The position numbers and the translations under genes were made by a program. The notes beneath the pieces were generated by a model, which was given only the letters and a program-made list of their open reading frames with translations, made no database searches and was not told where the DNA came from. This document shows positions 63,401 to 64,000 of a stretch of 64,000 bases of DNA, in pieces. The stretch spans positions 7,936,001 through 8,000,000 of the forward strand of contig JASFXZ010000026.1 in the NCBI GenBank assembly GCA_032209605.1, given 5' to 3'. The stretch comes from Mactromeris polynyma. Lineage: Eukaryota; Mollusca; Bivalvia; Venerida; Mactridae. Numbering within the stretch: the stretch's first letter is position 1; every line of letters begins with the position of its first letter.

Positions 63401-63427
63401 TTGGTAATGTGACATTTTCAGGGCAAT
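7859..63427 (-). CDS. Giant mosaic extracellular protein, 64 exons, partial at both ends
   Basis: Sixty-four exons were placed by hand from GT/AG borders on the minus strand, and all join in phase. Their summed length is 11,331 bp: 2 bases, 3,776 full codons and 1 base. No internal stop is met except under one alternative donor, discussed for exon 7. Protein order is cysteine-rich CC modules, RRKKR, a helical plus glycine-rich segment, RQKR, about 16 FN3-like repeats with a PAN domain and a cysteine-rich insert, RSKR, and a beta-rich C-terminal region. No transmembrane segment or signal peptide is visible; the N-terminus lies beyond 63427 and the C-terminus below 7859. Cysteine pairs, many N-glycosylation sequons and dibasic sites indicate passage through the secretory route. 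I do not recognise a named family. Similar TPP/DPESGI chains occur in large uncharacterised invertebrate proteins. Splitting into two adjacent genes is possible but not suggested by phase or sequence. Confidence 0.85.
9983..12973 (-). CDS. Exons 57-60: last FN3-like repeats and RSKR site
   Basis: Exons are 12771-12973, 12091-12277, 11198-11368 and 9983-10411. Marks are NGFYIDLTPPMFDENV (57), VWYCSDDDSEIQ then EYQWAIGTYVGATDI (57/58), YYVSVTCENEAGLKTEF (58) and VMVLTEPPDPESFEA (59). Exon 58 has two possible donors 12 bases apart, both in frame; I took the longer form, which gives SDKKG before VMVL. Exon 60 is the largest exon (429 bp): a beta-rich unit with C pairs (DFCIGSS, VPCVW, KICNKAGIC) and a late SRSKRS, a third furin-type site about 14 residues before its end. 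Confidence 0.85.
13358..19126 (-). CDS. Exons 50-56: cysteine-rich jelly-roll-like insert in the FN3-like chain
   Basis: Exons are 18952-19126, 17937-18208, 16374-16523, 16018-16174, 15420-15565, 14698-15003 and 13358-13505. Exon 50 closes an FN3-like unit (YYVTLVAINRAGLKSYG). Then about 400 residues follow without FN3 marks. Exons 51 and 52 give WHLKIRSINVKFDDYQES, FSGAYIRN and PDGWTEDSCVCCF, and exon 53 starts with SDCTCNCTTYL and a threonine-rich linker. A second half (exons 54-55) has TWCTFTDPSSEM, IPKLSPSTKLVLHVWNKDN, MPPHPSALCRYGDVFRGG and IVKYEAGIGTN. Exon 56 supplies SPCIPCTDQCSRYVCDESC. The two halves look like a beta sandwich plus a cysteine knot, possibly a duplicated carbohydrate- or lipid-binding fold. 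I cannot name it. Confidence 0.82.
13840..14110. repeat. Degenerate minisatellite in intron 56
   Basis: About eight or nine imperfect copies of a unit near 29-33 bp with core GGATATTGGTGGATAGTAAT separated by TTCCACA-like spacers. The rest of the intron (13506-14697) shows nothing further. Confidence 0.75.
16665..16811. repeat. ATC/ATT-type microsatellite, left part
   Basis: Imperfect ATCATCATCAACAACATC and AGTAGTAAAATCATC words. The run resumes at 17706-17815 after the inserted palindromic element, so the insertion split one simple-repeat tract. Confidence 0.75.
16812..17705. mobile_element. 894-bp palindromic (foldback/MITE-like) element
   Basis: The left end CGGAATCCAGTTTCCGCCAT is mirrored by ATGGCAGAAACAGGATTCCG at the right end. 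Arms of about 350 bp remain complementary: both carry GGTCTAATTTCTA.TTTTCGCG and GACTCGATAATTATCGC. Inside each arm are sub-repeats ending in (GC)CAATTGTCAA. There is no coding frame. It sits in intron 51, between exons 51 (17937) and 52 (16523). Confidence 0.8.
17706..17815. repeat. ATC/ATT-type microsatellite, right part
   Basis: Continuation of the tract at 16665-16811, with GTAGCAAAATCAT words matching those left of the insertion. It produces low-complexity isoleucine- or methionine-rich ORFs on both strands that are not genes. Confidence 0.75.
19454..21259 (-). CDS. Exons 47-49: FN3-like repeat
   Basis: Exons are 21118-21259, 20886-20989 and 19454-19666. Marks are QNGTYYVWVL (47), ALDKAGECNMTYHKFYVDI then TAPERGQITGGP (48) and SITVQWDGFVDYDSGIYVYN (49). 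This is a clear repeat: VDITAP for VD.TPP and WDGFVDYDSGI for W..F.DPESGI. Exon 49 is 71 full codons with phase 0 on both sides. Confidence 0.86.
20060..20580. repeat. Bivalve-type degenerate tandem repeat
   Basis: Words such as CTTGACCTTTAATGAGCTAT, GTGAACATTTGAGTAAA and CATGACCTTGAACTGAGCCT recur at roughly 80-120 bp spacing. They match a class ('tgaccttgacctttgag... aacatttgtgcc') known to me from bivalve introns. It lies in intron 48. Confidence 0.55.
21485..22035. repeat. Bivalve-type tandem repeat, about three units
   Basis: GTGTGAAGTTTCATAAAAAT, GTGTGAACGTTTATTAATTC and GTGTAAAGTACCATGCAAAT mark three units of about 140-155 bp, each followed by AAAACTGTAGAAGT(A/T)GTT-like words. The block opens with AGAGAGCTATCACT and ends with a C run and AACTTAGTTTGCGGG. 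It lies in intron 46. Confidence 0.7.
22551..25437 (-). CDS. Exons 42-46: divergent FN3-like repeats
   Basis: Exons are 25289-25437, 24779-24912, 23937-24209, 23466-23738 and 22551-22699. Marks are FATVKAVNFAGLATSATSNG (42), GDPCPAVKYEWAIEQTDGE (43), YYNLLRVTNMIGF and ALIPGFVYDGDVTGYDL (44), VTANWDGFGAPKIDTD (44), AYYMVALGTDRRFPKT (45) and QIDARWEGYTSEVDILVYYV (46). The TPP and DPESGI motifs are largely lost, while the tryptophan, tyrosine pairs and SNG turns remain. The exon 42 donor was set as GATAT|GTACGT because it alone continues into exon 43 in frame. A degraded foldback fragment ends only about 30 bp from exon 43. Confidence 0.83.
23241..23422. mobile_element. 182-bp MITE with perfect 15-bp inverted ends
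   Basis: TACAGTAAAACATCA at the left end and TGATGTTTTACTGTA at the right end are exact complements. The interior is also partly palindromic (GACCACCATTGGGACCC ... GTCTCAACATTGAGGTCG). ATGGCA occurs just outside both ends (23235-23240 and 23424-23429) and may be a target duplication. It lies 44 bp past the donor of exon 45. Confidence 0.8.
24540..24750. mobile_element. Solo fragment of the foldback arm in intron 43
   Basis: CATTCCTTGCACCTCTGTTC, CCTCCTCCAGTGCC and GCATGTATGTGGCGTTCC match the left arm near 655-805 with many substitutions, so this is an older relic of the same family. Its right edge lies within about 30 bp of the exon 43 border (24779). Confidence 0.8.
26179..28543 (-). CDS. 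Exons 37-41: FN3-like repeats
   Basis: Exons are 28413-28543, 27627-27780, 27049-27264, 26732-26825 and 26179-26296. Marks are ALVQDITEPNAGTI (37), VWFGFTDEESEIVEYSIVFG (38), ATLTAENSVGMKNRA and AIIVDDTPPVAGVVVE (39), AWTLFSDPESEITE (40) and YQIAVGTTPGGGQVLPYF (41). Cysteines occur around the 39/40 junction (RRACTTE, ECESIDAVC) and may form a local loop. All acceptors and donors are canonical. Confidence 0.87.
29018..31746 (-). CDS. Exons 33-36: FN3-like repeats
   Basis: Exons are 31549-31746, 30303-30521, 29650-29813 and 29018-29237. Marks are YYVAARVQNGAGLWSNVA (33), GYDWAIGTSPGGEDVQPYIE (34), YYTTLRVITNAGN with IVTDTTPPHVYIN (35) and GQWSYNDDEILNDG with STVFSVGTYP (36). In exon 34 the DPESGI loop is replaced by DFESSLHGLKGY. 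For exon 35 the in-frame donor is CAA|GTAATA, although an AG|GCAAGT lies four bases upstream. Intron 33 next to exon 34 carries a 32-bp minisatellite. Confidence 0.85.
30541..31095. repeat. 32-bp minisatellite next to exon 34
   Basis: About 16-17 imperfect copies of a 32-bp unit with core AAAGGACTATTGCAATACTA then CTGGTGTTGTTG. A longer sub-block starting TGAAGCCTGCTATTGCAATA recurs 180 bp apart (about 30547 and 30727). The array begins within 20 bp of the acceptor of exon 34. Confidence 0.85.
32399..34603 (-). CDS. Exons 29-32: FN3-like repeats
   Basis: Exons are 34363-34603, 33808-33925, 33046-33224 and 32399-32555. Marks are NGFIVDLTPPAIQYINDG (29), LLVNFKFFDPESDIKSIKL (30), YYVRMTVGNWAGLMSTVD with NGVLVDVTPPV (31) and VSWISNDPESGI with LSVGTSPG (32). 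Exon borders fall after TPP or after the GTSPG loop, the two favoured intron positions throughout this gene. Exon 29 starts with an unusual aromatic and lysine stretch (KPWEMIKKWEIFGFTNYM) that is not part of the repeat consensus. Confidence 0.87.
33735..33797 (-). mobile_element. tRNA-like SINE head (degraded)
   Basis: On the minus strand TGGTCTAGTGGTAGAATACC is a good A-box-type tRNA 5' half, as in glycine or valine tRNAs. The B box cannot be recognised, so it is a decayed tRNA-derived SINE, not a working tRNA gene. It lies in intron 30. Confidence 0.5.
34763..36643 (-). CDS. Exons 25-28: FN3-like repeats with DPxSGI motifs
   Basis: Exons are 36477-36643, 35918-36045, 35346-35592 and 34763-34934. 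Exon 25 starts at DPESDIAKSELCLG. Exon 26 has AILVDSSPPLAGELNDG. Exon 27 is a nearly complete unit: ICANWKDFYDPQSGITSYAI, GAGTSPGAVDVADL and VYYIVLWAYNGG. Exon 28 has VRVDLTKPVLGDVIDGKDA and LQWRNFFDPESGIREYAV. These show the repeat order clearly: VD.TPP, DG, strand, W..F.DPESGI, GTSPG, then YY..V.A.N. Confidence 0.87.
37055..39660 (-). CDS. Exons 20-24: divergent FN3-like repeats
   Basis: Exons are 39477-39660, 39004-39127, 38599-38693, 37815-38003 and 37055-37235. Repeat marks are weak but readable: GLLVDLIEPEPG stands for VD.TPP.G, NWDGFRDNETGILAYTMSVG for W..F.DPESGI..Y..A.G, and RYYITVRALNKVDYG for YY.TV.A.N.AG. Exon 24 then opens the next unit at IDISEPIIHEIFDI. Exon 21 adds two cysteines (QNCEQL, RRYCVG). 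A histidine-rich loop (HPHHDPHRHLLH) in exon 23 could bind metal, which is speculation. Splice phases 1, 2, 1, 1 and 2 link these exons without a stop. Confidence 0.8.
38327..38530. repeat. Bivalve-type repeat, two units
   Basis: GGGCCAGAACTCCTCC / AGGCCAAAACACCTAC and GACAGATTGTAACGG / GGCAGGTTGTAACTT recur about 142 bp apart. The same family appears at 40590-40800. It lies in intron 22. Confidence 0.7.
40590..40800. repeat. Bivalve-type repeat, two units (same family as 38327)
   Basis: Shared words are TTGGCAGATTGTAACAGAAA, ATCAAACATGACCTGTATT and later ATCAAACTTGACCTGTATT. It lies in intron 19, in the same orientation as the block at 38327. Confidence 0.7.
40977..41188 (-). CDS. Exon 19: PAN/apple-like domain
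   Basis: One exon ending in phase 0 encodes a compact cysteine pattern: PSGSKCAEQCLSVTHC, then SFNFDYAENPTCELLHEI. The C-x3-C-x5-C spacing followed by a hydrophobic 'SFNF' strand and a later C-x-L is the usual PAN/apple core. PAN domains mediate protein or carbohydrate binding in extracellular proteins. The preceding residues (EDEPLSQFSEGREGKLVSIP) are a linker. The domain is carried by a single exon between FN3-like units, which suggests insertion by exon shuffling. Assignment rests on pattern only. Confidence 0.7.
41600..41850. repeat. Bivalve-type repeat, two units of about 133 bp
   Basis: AAAGTCAATAGGGGTTAACT / AAAATCAATAGGCATCATCT, then CATAACCAGGAGGC / AATAACCAGCAGGC, AATTTGAGGACCAT / AGTTTGAGGACCAT, and GTGTTCTTCA / GCGTTCTTGA. 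This is one of the most familiar dispersed repeats of bivalve genomes and is the main support for the taxonomic inference. It lies in intron 18. Confidence 0.8.
42076..42875 (-). CDS. Exons 17-18: RQKR site and first FN3-like unit
   Basis: Exons are 42675-42875 (67 codons, phase 0 at both ends) and 42076-42382. The exon border gives AKRQKRS, a second furin-type site. Then comes a beta unit containing VKFFLDVGTIPGSSDALYNY, the first degenerate form of the GTSPGG motif. Exon 18 has YFTMFAENSAGARASVL, the typical late strand of an FN3-like repeat ('..V.A.N.AG..S'), followed by a TLPSGRVQG turn and a poorly conserved unit. Cysteines are few (C in YCPGQYG). Confidence 0.82.
42876..45523. other. 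Intron 16 (2.6 kb) with a repeat block
   Basis: No exon fits between exon 16 (ends AAG) and exon 17 (starts AGG); both are phase 0. From about 43880 to 44420 there is a degenerate tandem repeat with units near 150 bp (GACCTAG, GACCC..CATTACCCAG, AACATTCTGAT, CTCTA.AGA.TCC). The remaining sequence shows nothing identifiable. Confidence 0.65.
45524..46652 (-). CDS. Exons 15-16: glycine-rich beta segment
   Basis: Exons are 46427-46652 and 45524-45740. Exon 15 reads as alternating small/hydrophobic beta strands with many glycines: YYGLDVQFGGKLLSMAAF, IPYGGVTAYGSLSVGMIL, YVKLQLEGVI. Exon 16 continues with FSLHALVTLEINLYFKTIKV and then a proline-rich linker (EPDDSPPAIYAATKAK). No cysteines are present. 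Pattern and length (about 150 residues) suggest an antiparallel sheet or barrel, but I know no matching family. The linker leads straight into the RQKR site of exon 17. Confidence 0.82.
45805..45870 (+). mobile_element. tRNA-like SINE head
   Basis: GTGGTTTAGTGGATAAAGTG resembles an A box, followed by CTGGCCACTTAACCCAGATG and GGGTACCAACTCC as a weak B box. It is tRNA-derived and decayed. It sits 65 bp upstream of exon 16 in intron 15. Confidence 0.5.
47024..51796 (-). CDS. Exons 11-14: helix-rich segment after the first furin-type site
   Basis: Exons are 51682-51796, 51072-51228, 49606-49832 and 47024-47189. The sequence is rich in charged amphipathic helices, for example SDLFSNAKDTVTETIQKL, SADIKEYLEKIKAAE, IDERVKNFIVTKLEEA and MTIGDLEAMLQKNKVD. 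A beta patch (GFGSVSVSIEGG) and FVVGKGLSKAGAHILGNHIA lie between. Exon 14 passes through FAEVIENFSSELLDNAFEAF into RYGISIGGIIEVVF. There are almost no cysteines, unlike the regions on both sides. I recognise no named domain; the segment resembles non-enzymatic helical linkers. Confidence 0.82.
47190..49605. other. Intron 13 (2.4 kb) with a five-unit repeat
   Basis: The repeat runs from about 47815 to 48540: GACCTTGGCCTTGAATGG, GACCTTGGACCTAACG, GAGCCTGGTCGTTGATGG, GACCTTGATCTTGGACCGAA and GACCTTGATCTTGGACC begin units roughly 135-150 bp long, each with an (A)AGCAATCC.AA word. Frames through it (for example 48255-48557) are repeat artefacts. The sequence at 48541-49605 shows nothing I can identify. 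Confidence 0.7.
49833..51071. other. Intron 12, no features
   Basis: AT-rich with no repeat family or exon that I recognise; the flanking exons join directly in phase (G + GT). Confidence 0.6.
52017..52085 (+). mobile_element. tRNA-derived SINE head
   Basis: TTGGCTCAGTCAGTACAGCG is a clear A-box-bearing tRNA 5' half, and GAATATTCGAACCATGAG holds a B-box-like core. An unrelated tail follows to about 52250 (GAACAGGTTGGAACTGGTTG). The mutated B box and tail show a SINE rather than a functional tRNA. It lies in intron 10. Confidence 0.6.
52477..54329 (-). CDS. Exons 8-10: CC module C ending at a furin-type RRKKR site
   Basis: Exons are 54276-54329, 53500-53709 and 52477-52681. Exon 8 (ISYDFWKNPSCEPDTTA) is a short form of exon 4. 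Exon 9 is the third CC exon: FQLPKHLKDTCHISSDC, then AISCCVGF and IDLECKSLVDIKIE. The 43-bp mini-exon of modules A and B is missing here: phases allow only a direct join to exon 10, whose acceptor in any other phase gives a stop. Exon 10 has VAEAITVDVDIEPSDAN, MNVTLCTG and a tail TPTCSGRRKKRSIR. RRKKR followed by S is a classic proprotein-convertase motif, so the N-terminal cysteine-rich chain may be cut off here. Confidence 0.82.
54062..54130 (+). mobile_element. tRNA-derived SINE head
   Basis: AGCGGTCCAGGGGTAAAACA (A-box region) and CCCGAGTTTGAATCCCACA (B-box region) stand at tRNA-like spacing. The acceptor stem does not pair, so it is a SINE or pseudogene. A tail with CAGGTTAGGAACACAGG follows. 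It lies in intron 8. Confidence 0.65.
54690..55420. repeat. Bivalve-type tandem repeat, about five units
   Basis: Recurring words at roughly 140-155 bp are TTGACTCTGCGACCTA / TTGACCATCTGACCTA / GACCCAGTGATCTAG / TTAGCTGCGTGACCTA, then CAGTATT.AAC(T)TGACTT and GCC.C(A)ATAGA.T. The family is the same as at 43880-44420. It lies in intron 7. Confidence 0.75.
55679..58300 (-). CDS. Exons 5-7: cysteine-rich CC module B
   Basis: Exons are 58094-58300, 56844-56886 and 55679-55854. Exon 5 carries SICAKS, LHFVCCLYTS and YEWG. Exon 6 is again exactly 43 bp (QMHVLSLKGVIELR) with the same flanking phases as exon 2. Exon 7 gives LDAYIEVCYESSGPCEYDVTL and ends in RETYYG. The exon 7 donor is ambiguous: only TATG|GTTGGT keeps the frame into exon 8, while the better-looking GTAAAT four bases downstream (exon end 55675) would shift frame and meet TGA in exon 8. 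I chose the in-frame end. The module B order matches module A, which argues that this join is right. Confidence 0.78.
56887..58093. other. Intron 5 (1.2 kb), no features
   Basis: AT-rich with no repeat unit, exon or RNA gene that I can support. Confidence 0.6.
58301..60586. other. Intron 4 (2.3 kb) with repeat relics
   Basis: At 59405-59480 AGAGAATACGTAACTACAGG and GAATGCCACATACATAAGAC match the foldback right arm near 3915-3970, so a second solo fragment of that family is present. From 59690 to 60180 a tandem repeat with units near 140-150 bp shows GAGGGTCACCTAAGGAATAT, TTGAGTGTCACCCTAGTAAC, AGAGTGTCACCGTATTAAAC and AGGGTGTCACCACATGAAGC. The first kilobase shows nothing. Confidence 0.7.
60473..60534 (-). 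mobile_element. tRNA-like SINE head
   Basis: On the minus strand GTTAGCTCAGTGTCAGGATG and, about 25 bases later, GTTCGATTCCCGGGCCACG form good A- and B-box regions at tRNA spacing. The stems do not close well, so it is most likely tRNA-derived. It lies about 50 bp past the donor of exon 4. Confidence 0.6.
60587..60739 (-). CDS. Exon 4: spacer between CC modules A and B
   Basis: This exon completes codon N and reads FSLTDWMTTTGISSTSDF, then VTRDTLISALDIAYLVK and QECNPYDVELDS. The middle part looks helical, and a single cysteine lies near the end. It fills the place that the 54-bp exon 8 fills after module B, so it is the last quarter of module A. Donor CAG|GTTTGT and acceptor TTGTAG|AC are both good. 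Its function is unknown. Confidence 0.8.
61635..61960. repeat. Bivalve-type tandem repeat with GCACGGACGCACGCAC tail
   Basis: Three units of about 80 bp: GAGCTACGGACACGGGTCTT, AAGCTACGACCGCGTGTCTT and TTGAGACAGGACACGTGACA, each ending in (A/G)ACATTTGTGCCAAGT. A GCACGGACGCACGCACATAC tail ends the block. Opposite-strand frames over it are artefacts. It lies in intron 3. Confidence 0.75.
62034..63427 (-). CDS. Exons 1-3: cysteine-rich CC module A
   Basis: Exons are 63209-63427, 62774-62816 and 62034-62197. Exon 1 starts with two bases of a split codon, so an upstream exon exists outside the window. It encodes CPENVTLPNI, then CHLFSSC and VQCCIES, followed by alternating beta residues (SFTLEF, YIDVRID). 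Exon 2 is a 43-bp mini-exon giving YSTIVSMNGLVRLE. Exon 3 encodes a beta segment with AMVCLESGGKCDVDVTLF and a closing LPKPDC. The same three-part order (CC exon, 43-bp exon, beta exon with C..DVTL) returns in exons 5-7, so this is a repeated domain rather than unique sequence. Paired cysteines suggest disulphides. I know no Pfam name for it. Confidence 0.85.
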
Positions 63428-64000
63428 CTGAAAATAAACATAAATTCTAACAGTGCATGACTTTTACACAGCATTTATATCTACACCAGTGGTAATCATG
63501 TATGCATTTTACAAGGGATACATTTTAGATGTTAAAAGCTGTCTTTGCTTTCATTGTGATCAAGATTAAAACATTAGACTACTGTTTGTACCACATGAAT
63601 AGATAGGGAAAGACAAACACATCAAAACTGCATCAGATAATGATGTGCTTGTCATATCAACCGTGTCAACTGCTGTCATATTGGTTATAAACTGTATTCA
63701 TGTGTTGCAATCGTTTGTGTTAGCAAATGCATTGCAATATAGAAGGTACAACTAACAAAGAACCACAATTCTAGTAACAAAGTGACGAGGCAAAAATTCT
63801 TTCTTCACGGCCTTAACATGTAATACTCATGTCAAGTTGTATAAACCTAACAGGGAATTGTATTCAGTTTTCACCAAATCCAGATTTCATACACATTGAA
63901 AAAGTAAAATGATGAGCATTATCTCCATATGGACTTCAATCCACATGTCAAGTTTCATAAACCTAGTTACAAGTGGCGTGCTTGTACATTACAAAGTCAG
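63428..64000. other. Intron upstream of exon 1, no features
   Basis: Exon 1 opens in the middle of a codon and its acceptor (TTTTCAG at 63428) is good, so this is intron. I found no further exon up to the window edge. Confidence 0.6.

Overview
The window is eukaryotic and animal. It is AT-rich and has short exons with GT/AG introns of about 0.1-3 kb. Its introns are full of degenerate tandem repeats of about 80-150 bp, several of a type I associate with bivalve molluscs (for example units reading 'tgacct..aaaatcaatagg..gtcat..ccag'). I infer a lophotrochozoan, most likely a bivalve, but cannot name the species.

The dominant feature is one very large gene on the minus strand. I could trace 64 consecutive coding exons from 63427 down to 7859. 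They splice in phase into one open frame of 3,776 complete codons, and neither the start nor the stop codon is in the window. In protein order it encodes: (1) three tandem cysteine-rich 'CC' modules (exons 1-10), ending in a furin-type RRKKR site; (2) a helix-rich then glycine-rich beta segment of about 370 residues (exons 11-16), bounded by that site and a second site, RQKR; (3) a chain of about 2,700 residues (exons 17-60) made of some 15-16 degenerate fibronectin-III-like repeats with the signatures 'VD.TPP..G...DG', 'DPESGI' and 'GTSPGG', carrying two insertions: a PAN/apple-like domain (exon 19) and a cysteine-rich jelly-roll-like region of about 450 residues (exons 50-56); (4) after a third site, RSKR, a C-terminal beta region (exons 60-64) that ends at what looks like the start of cadherin-like repeats outside the window. 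This is the architecture of a giant secreted or cell-surface adhesion/matrix protein. Its function is unknown to me.

The left end (1-7858) is repetitive. A large foldback element has inverted arms longer than 1 kb (1-1018 and 3701-4721) around a 2.7 kb spacer that itself holds MITE-like elements. It is followed by a 177-bp satellite array of about 15 monomers (5040-7755) with a local 528-bp higher-order repeat. Because 177 is divisible by 3, the satellite gives false repetitive ORFs.

The introns hold other elements: an 894-bp palindromic element inside an ATC-type microsatellite (16812-17705), a 182-bp MITE with perfect 15-bp inverted ends (23241-23422), solo fragments of the foldback arm (about 24540 and 59405), a 32-bp minisatellite (30541-31095), several tRNA-like SINE heads and many bivalve-type tandem repeats. 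I found no second convincing protein-coding gene, no functional tRNA or rRNA gene and no CRISPR. The promoter, start and polyadenylation site of the large gene lie outside the window.
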